Assembly (NCBI RefSeq): GCF_047501175.1 | Contig: NZ_JBEQWH010000001.1 | Location: 186,001 to 250,000 of the forward strand | DNA: 64,000 bases | Origin: Methanoprimaticola sp047501175 | Lineage (GTDB): Archaea > Thermoplasmatota > Thermoplasmata > Methanomassiliicoccales > Methanomethylophilaceae | Reading direction: 5' to 3' | In this document: positions 18,042-27,761 of the stretch, one piece after another | How positions within the stretch are numbered: the stretch's first letter is position 1 | Layout of the letters: every line of letters begins with the position of its first letter | Notes under the pieces: generated by a model | Told to the model about the DNA's origin: nothing | The model's input: only the letters and a program-made list of their open reading frames with translations | Database searches by the model: none | Made by a program: the position numbers and the translations under genes

Positions 18042-21000
18042 ATGGACCGTGCAGCAGTAGAGAGGTTCTCGATCGAGGCGAGGAGGAAGCTCAGACAATC
18101 CGTCGATTCAGCGATGGCCGACCTGGGGGTGGGAGAGGGTCATGATATGGTCTCAATAGAATCCGCTGGAGATATCACCATCATCACGCTGAAGGGTGGA
18201 CTCCAGACAAGGATCACCAGGGATGAGGCCAACTGGCGCGAGAAGCTGATCGAGGCTATCGACAAGTCAGGATACGACAACATAGTCGAGCAGGTCGCGT
18301 ACACATGGTTCAACAGGCTCATCGCCGTGAGATACATGGAGGTGAACGACTACCTTCCGACCCATGTTCGTGTGCTGTCGTCGACGGTCCCCGGGAAGGA
18401 TGAGCCCGATCTCGTCACTAGGTGCACCTCCGTCGACCTCGGGATATCGAGCTCGGAAATGGAGGACATCATCCGTCTCAGGGACTCCGACAAACTGGAC
18501 GACCTGTTCTCCAGGATGTTCATCCATCAGTGCAAGGTGTTAAACAGGATCCTCCCGGAGCTGTTCACAGTCACCAAGCCGTATGAGAACCTTCTTCTCC
18601 GTCTTTCCTACACGAACCCGGACGGTGTTGTCAGGGACCTTGTGGACAACGTTCCGGAGGAGGACTTCAGGGATGCGGTGCAGATCATCGGTTGGATGTA
18701 CCAGTACTACAATTCCGAGGTGAAGGACGAGGTCTTCGCGAATCTCAAGAAGAATGTGAAGATCTCCAAGGAGCGCATCCCGGCTGCCACGCAGCTGTTC
18801 ACACCGGATTGGATCGTCCGCTACATGGTCGAGAACTCCGTCGGAAGGGTCTGGTTGGATGGTCATGACGATCCCAATCTCAGGAAGGGATGGAGGTACT
18901 ACGTCGACGAGGCTCAACAGGAGCCGGAAGTCGCAGCTGCTCTGAAGGAGCAGCGCAAACCCCGTCAGACCATGATGCCCTCAGACATCAAGGTGATCGA
19001 TCCCTGCATGGGAAGCGGTCATGTCCTGGTCTACGCGTTCGATGTCCTGATGCAGATCTACGACAGTTTCGGTTACTCCAAACAGGATGCCGTGGATCTC
19101 ATCGTCACCGACAACATCTATGGATTGGATATCGACGACAGGGCGTATCAGCTTGCATATTTCGCGGTGATGATGAAGGCCCGCCAGTACGATCCCAACG
19201 TGTTCTCCAAGGGGCTGAAGCCCAATCTCCATTCCATTCCGGAATCCAACGGAATCGACGAGAGTGCGTTGGAGGGATACGGCACCATATTGAGTGCACA
19301 GGATTCCGCCCTCGCCCGTAACGAGATCATGTATCTGCTGTCGGTGTTCAGGGATGCGAAGACCTACGGTTCGTTGCTGAGGATACGTAAACTGAACTGG
19401 GATAATATTGGGAACTATCTCAAGGGTCGCACTGGTACGCTGTTCAGTAATCCAGAACTGGATGCAACCATCCGCGAGATCGTCGATGTGGCGAGGGTCC
19501 TGACAACCAAGTTCGATGCTATCATCACCAATCCTCCGTATCTAAGTTCATCGGGAATGAATCCCGATCTCTCCAAGTTCGTGAAGGACGCTTATCCTGA
19601 TTCGAAATCGGATCTCTTCGCCTGTTTTATCGAACGTTGTCTCGAGTTCTCCGGAAAGGACGACTATGTCTCGATGATAACGCAGCATGCGTTCATGTTC
19701 CTGTCAAGCTTCGAGATGCTACGTTCCAATCTTCGTAAGAAGTCAATGGTCATGTCGATGGCCCATCTGGGGCCACACGCGTTCGACCAGATCGGGGGAG
19801 AGGTGGTTCAGTCAGTCTCATTTACTCTTTGCAATGAGGTGAACCAGGATCATGTAGGCACGTATTGCCGTTTGATAGACGGTTATGGGGAAGCAGAGAA
19901 GGAGAATCTCTTCCTTTCAGGAGACAACCGTTATTTCGTCAAGCAATCCAGATTCGATGCAATCCCTGGCGCACCGATTGCGTATTGGTTCAGTAAAAGG
20001 ATGATATCGTGTTTTGCGGAGGGACAGTCTCTAGATACTATTGTAAATCTGTGTGCTGGGTTAGCAACTGGGAACAATGATGTGTATCAGCGTTCGTGGT
20101 TTGAAGTTGATTATCGTAATATTGGTTTTGGTATTTCAGACGTATCTGAAACAACGAACAGAAAAGAACGCTGGTATCCTTGCAATAGTGGAGGTAAGTA
20201 TCGGAAGTGGTATCCTGCAGATACGATTGTAGTTGATTGGAAAAACAATGGAGAATCAATAAAACATTATAGAAATAAGAATGGAAAGCTAGCCGCACGT
20301 CCTCAAAATACAAGCATGTATTTCAAGGAAGGCTTTACATGGAATAAACTGAGTTCTTCGGAGTTCGCTGTAAGGTATAAACGTCCTGGTTTCATATTCG
20401 ATGATACTAGTCGTTCTGCTTTCATATGTGAGAATTATTCTTTAGATTACTGTATAGGGTTGCTGTCTTCCAATGTGACGTTCAGTATTCTTAAAGGACT
20501 TAATCCAACAATGAGTTTCACTAATAATGATATTAGTAGAATACCTATGATTTACTGTGATGAAGAGAAGAACAAAGTGGTAGATTTAGTAAGACAGAAT
20601 ATAGCATTATCCAAAGAAGACTGGGATTCTCAAGAGTTGTCTTGGAATTATGATCGGTGTTTTGTTGGTTTTAGTACCGTATCGGAGTATGTTGAAGAAC
20701 AGGTTAAGGCAGCTAACAAACGCTACAATAGTATGAGATCTAATGAGAGGGAACTGAACAGTATCTTCATAGAAATATACCAATTAGAAGATGAGCTTTC
20801 TAAAGATGATGCGTCTCCAACGACAACAGAATTAATTGATTCAAATTGTGCTGTGAAAAGATTAATCTCTCACGCAATTGGTTGTATGTTTGGTCGTTAC
20901 TCTCTTGAATCTCATGGACTTCAGTTTGCAGGTGGTGAATGGATTCAACCCGATAGGGAGTATCCTGTCGATTCGGACAACATCATTCCGATTAACGACA

Positions 21001-21548
21001 ATGATTATTTTGGGGACGACATTGTCACGCGTTTCGTAGATTTCATCAGAATCGTGTTCGGTGAGGAGAATCTGGAAGAGAACCTCAAATTCATTGCTTC
21101 TGCTTTGGAGATCAAAGGTTCTGGTATTGCTCGTGACAAGATCAGGAAGTACTTCCTCAACGATTTCTACAAGGATCATCTCAAGATGTACTCCAACCTC
21201 CCGATATACTGGCTGTTCGATTCCGGCAAGGAGAACGGATTCAAGGCACTTATCTACATGCATCGCTACGATGAAAACCTCATCGGGAAGATGCGTCAGA
21301 ACTACCTACTCCCGATGCAGAAGAGATACACTGAACAGTTCGATGCGGAAACCGATTCGGTCGTCAGGTCCAAGCTCCAGAAGAAACTGGATGAGATCGC
21401 CGTATATGATCTGGCCATGGAACTCTACTCCTCGGACAAGGTCTCTATCAATCTCGATGACGGTGTCAAGGTCAATTATGCCAAGTTCCAGAACATCGAC
21501 AACCCCGGAGGTAAGGGTAAGATCAACCTCCTCTACAAGTTGAAGTGA
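18042..21548 (+). CDS. pglX: BREX adenine-specific methyltransferase PglX (BrxX)
   Basis: 1168 residues, usual length for BREX type 1 PglX. The SAM-binding motif I DPCMGSGHVL starts near residue 320 and catalytic motif IV NPPY near residue 497 (N6-adenine class). It should methylate one strand of a non-palindromic site, marking host DNA. From about 19980 to 20950 (residues about 646-970) the DNA becomes AT-rich with different codon use, then returns to the GC-richer style. This is where the target-recognition domain should be, so specificity was probably acquired by recombination. It starts four bases after brxC and ends four before pglZ. Confidence 0.95.
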   Translation: MDRAAVERFSIEARRKLRQSVDSAMADLGVGEGHDMVSIESAGDITIITLKGGLQTRITRDEANWREKLIEAIDKSGYDNIVEQVAYTWFNRLIAVRYMEVNDYLPTHVRVLSSTVPGKDEPDLVTRCTSVDLGISSSEMEDIIRLRDSDKLDDLFSRMFIHQCKVLNRILPELFTVTKPYENLLLRLSYTNPDGVVRDLVDNVPEEDFRDAVQIIGWMYQYYNSEVKDEVFANLKKNVKISKERIPAATQLFTPDWIVRYMVENSVGRVWLDGHDDPNLRKGWRYYVDEAQQEPEVAAALKEQRKPRQTMMPSDIKVIDPCMGSGHVLVYAFDVLMQIYDSFGYSKQDAVDLIVTDNIYGLDIDDRAYQLAYFAVMMKARQYDPNVFSKGLKPNLHSIPESNGIDESALEGYGTILSAQDSALARNEIMYLLSVFRDAKTYGSLLRIRKLNWDNIGNYLKGRTGTLFSNPELDATIREIVDVARVLTTKFDAIITNPPYLSSSGMNPDLSKFVKDAYPDSKSDLFACFIERCLEFSGKDDYVSMITQHAFMFLSSFEMLRSNLRKKSMVMSMAHLGPHAFDQIGGEVVQSVSFTLCNEVNQDHVGTYCRLIDGYGEAEKENLFLSGDNRYFVKQSRFDAIPGAPIAYWFSKRMISCFAEGQSLDTIVNLCAGLATGNNDVYQRSWFEVDYRNIGFGISDVSETTNRKERWYPCNSGGKYRKWYPADTIVVDWKNNGESIKHYRNKNGKLAARPQNTSMYFKEGFTWNKLSSSEFAVRYKRPGFIFDDTSRSAFICENYSLDYCIGLLSSNVTFSILKGLNPTMSFTNNDISRIPMIYCDEEKNKVVDLVRQNIALSKEDWDSQELSWNYDRCFVGFSTVSEYVEEQVKAANKRYNSMRSNERELNSIFIEIYQLEDELSKDDASPTTTELIDSNCAVKRLISHAIGCMFGRYSLESHGLQFAGGEWIQPDREYPVDSDNIIPINDNDYFGDDIVTRFVDFIRIVFGEENLEENLKFIASALEIKGSGIARDKIRKYFLNDFYKDHLKMYSNLPIYWLFDSGKENGFKALIYMHRYDENLIGKMRQNYLLPMQKRYTEQFDAETDSVVRSKLQKKLDEIAVYDLAMELYSSDKVSINLDDGVKVNYAKFQNIDNPGGKGKINLLYKLK

Positions 21549-21552
21549 TATC

Positions 21553-24066
21553 ATGGAGAGCGACGAAGTCACATCTATGCTGATGGCCCGTTTCGATACA
21601 ATCTCCTCAAAGACCGGAGTCGCACCGAGGATCGTGTTCTGGTCGGATCCGAAGAGGGAGTTCTCCGATGCTGTGGATTATTTGGAACTCGGGGACATCA
21701 AGATCATCAAATGGGACGGGTTCAACGGGTTCTACATCAAGTACACCATCGAGGTTGAACAGAAGGAGGCCAGATTCCTGGTGTACATGCCCGGAGCAAT
21801 CCCTCCGGATGAGGACAACATCCTTGCGGACACCATCCATTACTCGAAGCCCCTGTTCACCGCCGATAAGACAGCTTGCATCTGCACCGAGTTGGGGCTG
21901 TCGGAATCATGCAACGAGGTTGTCAACGACCATGTCGGATTCTTCAACAGTGTCGAACGCAAGAGGAAGTTCCTGAGGTTGCAGCCGAAGGAAGACGACC
22001 CTGACAGTGTTCTCGATGCCATGTTGGCAGTCTCATTGGGTGTCAATTCCATGGATTTCACCGATATCCTGTCGGATGTACTGGTGAGATACTCGGATTC
22101 ACCGGAGTTGGAGACAGATACAGCCATCTTGAATCTGATCGACGATTACGGCCTGTCCGATTGTTTTTGGGATCACTGCAAGGAGGAATTCGGATACATC
22201 GGAACAAGGTCCATCAGGGATCTCTCTTTCAGTCTCTTCATAACAGCTGCAACCTATTCGACGCCACTTGTCGAATCTCCCAAGCTATCCAACTACATCC
22301 TGAGGAACGGCCTTCGCACCTCGACGGTCATGAGGAGGATACTGAACGACTCCAGTATATCGTTCAGGATGCGCTCCCTCTCGGATTGGATTTCCGAGAG
22401 GATAGATCTCAGCACTGTTCTGAGGGCATTCGAGCCCAGTGCCGTGATCGGAGTGGGGGTGTTCTCATGTGTGGATGATGTCATAGTCGACCGTTTCATC
22501 GACCAGATCTCCAGCACGCGTTCTCCTCTGGACAACAGTGCCGTTCGCATGATCGACGAACGGTTGAACATGATCGACTCCGATGCTCACAGATTCGATT
22601 ACGACATGGTCCTCTCCGCATCCAGGCTGCTGCGTCTCTGCAACGAGTACAGCAGTGATGTCATCAATACAACCAGTGTGGACAGGATGATCGACCGTTA
22701 TTCGGATGGATGGAACGGCATCGACAGGGAGTACCGTCATTTCATCAAGAACTCGGACAGATCCGGGTCCTCCAATCTAGAGGTCCTTTGCAACCTGGTG
22801 GAGAACACATACTCCAATCAGTTCCTCAATCCCGTTACGGAGAGGTTGTGCTCCATGATTAGGTCCTATGATGACCTCCCCGGACCCGCACAGACCGATT
22901 TCTGCAAATCCTTCATCGAGAAAGGTCGGAAGACGGTCGTAATCATCTCGGATGCCTTCAGATACGAGTGTGCAGTGGAGTTGATGGAGAATCTCGGCAA
23001 GAACTCCAGATACAGGGATTGCAGCATAAAGCACATGATCTCAACAGTCCCGTCCATCACCAAATTCGGAATGGCCGCCCTCCTTCCCAACGATGGGCTA
23101 GAGGTCAGTCATGACGGTAAGTATAACGTCCTCATATGCGGTCAGAGCACCGAATCCGGCACGAGGGAAGCGGTGTTGAACTCCGTTTATCCGGATTCCG
23201 CGGTCATCAGGTACTCGGACATGGGCAAGGGGAAGAAGACCGAGCTGCGTGAGCGCTGCAAGGGAAAGGACCTCATCTACGTCTACCACGATGCCATCGA
23301 TGCGACAGGAGATGAGGCACGCACAGAGAGCAAGGCCTTCGACGCATGTGACGATGCGATCAGGGAGATCGAGGATATCATATGCACGATCACCAATTGG
23401 AACTACACCAAGTTCATCATCACGGCCGATCACGGTTTCATATACCGCAGGCGGGACATGCAGGAGATAGACAAGATCTCCGCCGTCGAGGGTTTCCAAT
23501 CAGGCAGGCGTTACGCGTTGAACGACCGTAGGTTCGGCCTCGACCGTTCCATCGAGTTCTCCCTCGATTACCTGGATGAATCCAACTCCGGTCTGTACGT
23601 CTCCGTTCCGGATTCCGCAGGATTGTTCAAGCTGCAGGGCGGAGGGCAGAACTTCGTCCACGGCGGGATCTCCCTGCAGGAGATCGTCGTTCCAGTCGTC
23701 ACAGTGTTCACCAACAAGGGTGCTGTAACGGAGAAGTACGTAGGCCTCAAGACAGATGGGAAGAGGGACGTCAAGCAAATGTCCCCCAGATTCGTCCTTC
23801 TGCAGGAGCACCCGGTCAACAACGAGTACCGTGAGGCGGAGTACAGCATCTGGATCGAGGACATGAACGGTCAGAGGATATCAGAACCGCAGAAGGTCGT
23901 CGCCAACAGGGTGGATCCGACCGCGTTGGATATCAGGATCACATTCAAGGTCGAGCTGAAGGTGAACATGATCAGATTGGTGGTCAGGAACCTCACCGAC
24001 CCGGATGAGGAGCCGAAGAGGTTCGATTACAAGGTGAATGTCATGTTCGCGGATCTGGGATTCTGA
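21553..24066 (+). CDS. pglZ: BREX alkaline-phosphatase-superfamily protein PglZ
   Basis: 837 residues. The metal-binding core of the alkaline-phosphatase fold is visible as VVIISDAFRYE (Asp at about 467) and FIITADHGFIYRR (Asp-His at about 626-627). PglZ is the signature protein of all BREX systems and behaves as a metal-dependent nuclease or phosphodiesterase. Length agrees with type 1 PglZ. It begins four bases after the pglX stop and is followed nine bases later by brxL. Base composition is uniform, unlike the middle of pglX. Confidence 0.93.
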   Translation: MESDEVTSMLMARFDTISSKTGVAPRIVFWSDPKREFSDAVDYLELGDIKIIKWDGFNGFYIKYTIEVEQKEARFLVYMPGAIPPDEDNILADTIHYSKPLFTADKTACICTELGLSESCNEVVNDHVGFFNSVERKRKFLRLQPKEDDPDSVLDAMLAVSLGVNSMDFTDILSDVLVRYSDSPELETDTAILNLIDDYGLSDCFWDHCKEEFGYIGTRSIRDLSFSLFITAATYSTPLVESPKLSNYILRNGLRTSTVMRRILNDSSISFRMRSLSDWISERIDLSTVLRAFEPSAVIGVGVFSCVDDVIVDRFIDQISSTRSPLDNSAVRMIDERLNMIDSDAHRFDYDMVLSASRLLRLCNEYSSDVINTTSVDRMIDRYSDGWNGIDREYRHFIKNSDRSGSSNLEVLCNLVENTYSNQFLNPVTERLCSMIRSYDDLPGPAQTDFCKSFIEKGRKTVVIISDAFRYECAVELMENLGKNSRYRDCSIKHMISTVPSITKFGMAALLPNDGLEVSHDGKYNVLICGQSTESGTREAVLNSVYPDSAVIRYSDMGKGKKTELRERCKGKDLIYVYHDAIDATGDEARTESKAFDACDDAIREIEDIICTITNWNYTKFIITADHGFIYRRRDMQEIDKISAVEGFQSGRRYALNDRRFGLDRSIEFSLDYLDESNSGLYVSVPDSAGLFKLQGGGQNFVHGGISLQEIVVPVVTVFTNKGAVTEKYVGLKTDGKRDVKQMSPRFVLLQEHPVNNEYREAEYSIWIEDMNGQRISEPQKVVANRVDPTALDIRITFKVELKVNMIRLVVRNLTDPDEEPKRFDYKVNVMFADLGF

Positions 24067-24075
24067 GGTGGTTCC

Positions 24076-26136
24076 ATGAGCAACAACGATTACATCGTAC
24101 AGGGTTTCAACAAGCTGCTTCCGGTGATGTCCCATTTCGTCACCAAGTCGTTGAAGGATCACTTCGGTCCGGATTGGTGGCAGATTGCCGTCATAGACAC
24201 GTTCAAGGACAGTCAGAAGCGTGATCTTCCCACAAGCGGACCAGAGGACGATCTGGTCTCAAGGTTGGATATCGCCCGTGTCCTATTGCTTCTGGACCTT
24301 CACTGGAAGGATGTCTTCAGTAACATGACATCGTTCGAACCCCCCGGATTGACAAGGGACTGTCGTTCGTGGGCAATCGAACTATATAAGTTGCGCAACA
24401 GGTCTGCACATGTAGGTCTCAAGGATTTCTCCAAAAGGGATACTCAGAGGGCCATCGACACGATGATCAGGCTCTGCGAGTGCTTCTCCACCCCGGTTGC
24501 AGAGGAACTCGGCAGGATTTACGATGAGGTCGAGGGATTATCGGCATCCGAACCGAGAACAACCGATGTGCAGACTTCCGAGATTGTGCAGCAATCCTTC
24601 ACTTCGGATCCCGTTCCCGTGATGCGGCAGCATGAATCAGGTGCACCTGTGAACATCGATGTCATCGACCTTGTCGATTCCTTCGAGGGCTGTATCGTCC
24701 GCAAGGACCTCACCAAGAAGATCAAGGAAGGTGCCAACGTCCCGATATTCGTCCTGGAGTACCTTCTGGGGATGTACTGCTCTTCAGATGACGAGGACGA
24801 GATCAACGAAGGTCTGGAGACTGTAAAGGACAAGTTGTCGCGTCTGTACATCAGGCCAGACGAAGCGGAGAGGGTCAAATCAAACATACGTGAGGCAGGA
24901 GAAGGATACGCCATCATCGACAAGGTCTCCGTCACACTGGATTTCAAGAAGGACATCTACGTCGCATCGTTCCTGAGTCTCGGCCTCATCAACGTTCCCA
25001 TCTCGAGGGACATGGTAGTGATGAATCCCCGTCTCCTTTCTGGAGGGATATGGTGCATCATCACCTTCGACTACTCATACATCGGTGATGAGAAGGTCCT
25101 CAATCCGTTCAAGATCACCCGTCTGTCACCGATCCAGATGCCTTTCGTCGATGTCGACCATTACGTGGATCAGCGTCAGGCTTTCACCAAGGACCAGTGG
25201 ATCGGACTGATGCTCAGGTCCACGGGAATCGAACCGAACAGCATCGACCAGCGTACCCGCATGCTATTGTTGGCGCGTATGATGGCGTTGGTGGAGAACA
25301 ACATCAACATCTGCGAGCTCGGACCTCGCAGCACCGGTAAATCCCACGTCTACAAGGAGATCTCCCCCAGCAGCATCCTGGTGTCCGGAGGACAGGCGAC
25401 TGTTGCTAGCTTATTCTTCAATCTCTCGACCAGGACTCCTGGATTGGTCTGCAACTGGGATGTCGTCGCGTTCGACGAGGTTGCCGAGATCAAGTTCAAG
25501 GACAAGGATGCCATCACTATCATGAAGGATTACATGGCATCCGGATCCTTCGCCAGGGGTGGGGAACAGCTCGAAGGCAAGGCTTCGATGGTTTTCGTCG
25601 GAAACATCAACGAGAGCATCAAGACACTTCTCCTCCAGGCCAGTCTCTTCAAGCCGTTCCCTGTGGGGATGAACGAGGACACCGCGTTCCTGGACAGGTT
25701 CCACTGTTACATCCCGGGGTGGGAGATCGAGCCGTTCTCCCCGAGTACTTTCACAGACGATTATGGGTTTATCTGCGATTACTTCGCAGAGATCGCGAGG
25801 GAACTGAGGAAGAAACAGTTCTCCGAGGTCATCGACCGTTATTTCAGGTTGGACTCAAGTCTAAAGCAGAGGGATGTAACATCGATCAAGAAGGTCACAT
25901 CAGCCATGATGAAGCTGATCTATCCCGATGGAAGGGTGGACAAGGAAGGTGTCCGCGAGATCCTGGAGTTCGCCATGGAGATGAGGTCCAGGGTGAAGGA
26001 GCAGCTCAAGCGCATCCAGCCCGATGGGGAGTTCGAGGATGCCCGGTTCATCTATCATGATCTAGAGACCGGTGAGGCAAGAGAGGTTTTGGTTCCTGAG
26101 TGTGTCAGTTTGTCTTTACAGCAAGGCATTGAGTGA
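24076..26136 (+). CDS. brxL: BREX AAA+ protein BrxL, with N-terminal Swt1/HEPN domain and no Lon domain
   Basis: 686 residues. Residues about 1-140 are a Swt1-type HEPN domain (FGPDWWQIAVIDTF, KDVFSN, YKLRNRSAH with R107-x4-H112). The normal BrxL begins near residue 194 (FEGCIVRKDLTKKIKEGANV) and continues through Walker A GPRSTGKS at 416-423 and Walker B VVAFDEVAEIK (D467-E468) to HDLETGEAREVLVPE. There it stops, where typical BrxL (about 680 residues without HEPN) would start its Lon-protease-like C-terminal domain. The last 15 codons are AT-richer than the rest, so the gene end looks like a recombination joint with the AT-rich DUF3800 gene. BrxL forms a DNA-binding AAA+ ring needed for defence. 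Confidence 0.88.
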   Translation: MSNNDYIVQGFNKLLPVMSHFVTKSLKDHFGPDWWQIAVIDTFKDSQKRDLPTSGPEDDLVSRLDIARVLLLLDLHWKDVFSNMTSFEPPGLTRDCRSWAIELYKLRNRSAHVGLKDFSKRDTQRAIDTMIRLCECFSTPVAEELGRIYDEVEGLSASEPRTTDVQTSEIVQQSFTSDPVPVMRQHESGAPVNIDVIDLVDSFEGCIVRKDLTKKIKEGANVPIFVLEYLLGMYCSSDDEDEINEGLETVKDKLSRLYIRPDEAERVKSNIREAGEGYAIIDKVSVTLDFKKDIYVASFLSLGLINVPISRDMVVMNPRLLSGGIWCIITFDYSYIGDEKVLNPFKITRLSPIQMPFVDVDHYVDQRQAFTKDQWIGLMLRSTGIEPNSIDQRTRMLLLARMMALVENNINICELGPRSTGKSHVYKEISPSSILVSGGQATVASLFFNLSTRTPGLVCNWDVVAFDEVAEIKFKDKDAITIMKDYMASGSFARGGEQLEGKASMVFVGNINESIKTLLLQASLFKPFPVGMNEDTAFLDRFHCYIPGWEIEPFSPSTFTDDYGFICDYFAEIARELRKKQFSEVIDRYFRLDSSLKQRDVTSIKKVTSAMMKLIYPDGRVDKEGVREILEFAMEMRSRVKEQLKRIQPDGEFEDARFIYHDLETGEAREVLVPECVSLSLQQGIE

Positions 26137-26167
26137 TACGCAGGCCCATTTCAAATGGATGTGAAAT

Positions 26168-27313
26168 ATGGAAACAATCGATGTATGGCAAAATGTTCAG
26201 TTGGGAATAGTAGACCCTACGCTATCGGAGGATTGGAACATCTACTATGATGAAACCAACAACATCGGTAAATTTAGGTTTGATAAGGACAAGTTAGAAT
26301 TGGTTAACGATTCTCGTGGTATATATCGTGATTTCATGTTGGGCGGAATTGCCATCCCACCTGGAGTAGAGCTGGATACAGACAGTCTAGTCGCATCGTT
26401 AAAAATCAACAAATTATCCGAGTTAAAGGCCAAGTCCTTCTTCAAAACAAATGATTTTCGCTATGACATGGGAAGTAGGAATGTTGTAGCACTATTGGAT
26501 TGGTTGGTAAGGTCACCCGTTTACATTCATTATCATTGTTTTGACAATATCTACGATGCTGTGGTGGAAATCGTGGATGAATCTCTGGAGGCACCTTATG
26601 GTAAGTCTCTGTTGATCTATCATGCAATAATGAAGGATTGTTTCTACCAGCTTGTAATGAATGATCCTCGCGAATTTATATCCATACTTGGACAATATGG
26701 ATATCCTAATGTTAGTAATACAGATAAGGGAGTTTTCTGTCACGCTCTTGTTTCATTTATTGAAGAATGGAATGATGTGGAGAATCGCGATTATTGGTTC
26801 TTTAATGAGGTCTTAAGACAGAATTTAAAAGCTATTTCAAAACAGACTAGTTTTATACAGTTGAACTTCGGAGAAAGAGGCATTTGGATTGATGGTTATT
26901 CTCATGCGTATTGGTATTGCATGTTCGGTGCACCTTTGGCAACTCATCATTTTGATGAAGAGTATGAGATCATAAGAAAGTTTGAAACAATTGATTTCAG
27001 GATAGAAGGTAAACCATATGTTTCTTTTGAGTTTATAGATTCTAAGTATTCACTGTTGATTCAGATCTCTGATGTTGTTGTAGGGTTATTGGAGAGATAT
27101 TTCAATTGGATAGATGAGCATGATGATGAGTATTTGAACAATGAGATGGAGGCGGTTACTCAATCTCAATTGAAGTCGTTTCAAATATTACATGAATTAA
27201 TTGATCGTGTTGACAGTCGTTGTCCTTATTTGATATCTAACATGGTTCCTCATAAAAGACGTATGTTCTACCTTGAATTGCTATCACAAGAATCTAGCAT
27301 TGGTGATTGTTGA
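26168..27313 (+). CDS. DUF3800 protein linked to BREX
   Basis: 381 residues. DWNIYYDETNNIGKFRF at about residues 22-38 is the DUF3800 N-terminal block (DE-x(2)N), and later LIQISDVVVGLLERYFN is its usual C-terminal block (Q-x-x-D). DUF3800 is commonly regarded as RNase H-like and is frequent in mobile and defence loci; no activity is established here. It lies 31 bases after brxL in the same direction, probably in the operon, but is strongly AT-rich, which suggests a separate origin. Two more DUF3800 genes lie in the integrated element to the right. Confidence 0.75.
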   Translation: METIDVWQNVQLGIVDPTLSEDWNIYYDETNNIGKFRFDKDKLELVNDSRGIYRDFMLGGIAIPPGVELDTDSLVASLKINKLSELKAKSFFKTNDFRYDMGSRNVVALLDWLVRSPVYIHYHCFDNIYDAVVEIVDESLEAPYGKSLLIYHAIMKDCFYQLVMNDPREFISILGQYGYPNVSNTDKGVFCHALVSFIEEWNDVENRDYWFFNEVLRQNLKAISKQTSFIQLNFGERGIWIDGYSHAYWYCMFGAPLATHHFDEEYEIIRKFETIDFRIEGKPYVSFEFIDSKYSLLIQISDVVVGLLERYFNWIDEHDDEYLNNEMEAVTQSQLKSFQILHELIDRVDSRCPYLISNMVPHKRRMFYLELLSQESSIGDC

Positions 27314-27492
27314 ATTCTCGTGTTGTATTAGATTAGAGAAAGGGTTGGGCCGGAGTTGATCATGAATCGTGGGTAAGCCGAGAGATGGGTCTGAAATACG
27401 GGATCAATGTTCATAACCGCCCGAAAAAGCCCAGAAGCGATCTCTTCCGGACACCGAAAGCATATAAAGATCCTTTATAAACAGTCGGGGAT
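27314..27492. other. Spacer between BREX and the element, with a TATA-like palindrome
   Basis: No gene is seen. The palindrome TATAAAG-ATC-CTTTATA at 27463-27479 has perfect 7-bp arms. It lies 14 bases outside the left attachment repeat, so before integration it would have sat just downstream of the tRNA-Pro 3' end. It may be a promoter on either strand or a binding site. Confidence 0.4.
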
Positions 27493-27514
27493 GAGTGGGC
27501 CCGCCCGGATTTGA
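27493..27514. repeat. Left attachment site (22-bp tRNA-Pro 3' fragment)
   Basis: Identical over 22 bases to 59107-59128, the 3' end of tRNA-Pro. Only the acceptor and T-arm end is present here, so this is the displaced copy made by integration and not a tRNA gene. Confidence 0.9.
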
Positions 27515-27527
27515 GCCCATGTTCTGC

Positions 27528-27573
27528 GTGTGGACATCCGCGATGTAATACATTCGCGGTCATTTGTTCACAC
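27528..27573. repeat. Imperfect hairpin just inside the left attachment site
   Basis: The core CCGCGATGTA (27538) pairs with TACATTCGCGG (to 27559) with one bulged base; outer bases GTGTGG and TTCACAC extend the symmetry. Its place between the attachment site and the integrase suits an integrase arm site or a bidirectional terminator. The remaining bases to 27761 show an AAGGAGGCC...GGCCTTT inverted repeat (about 27697-27745), probably the terminator of the integrase transcript. Confidence 0.4.
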
Positions 27574-27761
27574 TTTCGTATTACGGGAAACTGTAGTACG
27601 CTACGAGCATCCCGATACCATATTCCAAAGCTCGTTATAAATTACTTTTCGTCCATGTGTTAACCACGCGGTCCGCTTAGAAATTACAAAAATGGAGAAA
27701 AAGGAGGCCGATGGCAGTTCATATCTCACTAAGAACCGTGGCCTTTGTTTGATTGAATGGT

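Noticed and set aside
27493..27530. A second tRNA-Pro gene at the left end of the element
   Set aside because: Only the acceptor/T-arm end is present and the sequence diverges after 22 bases, so this is the displaced attachment repeat.
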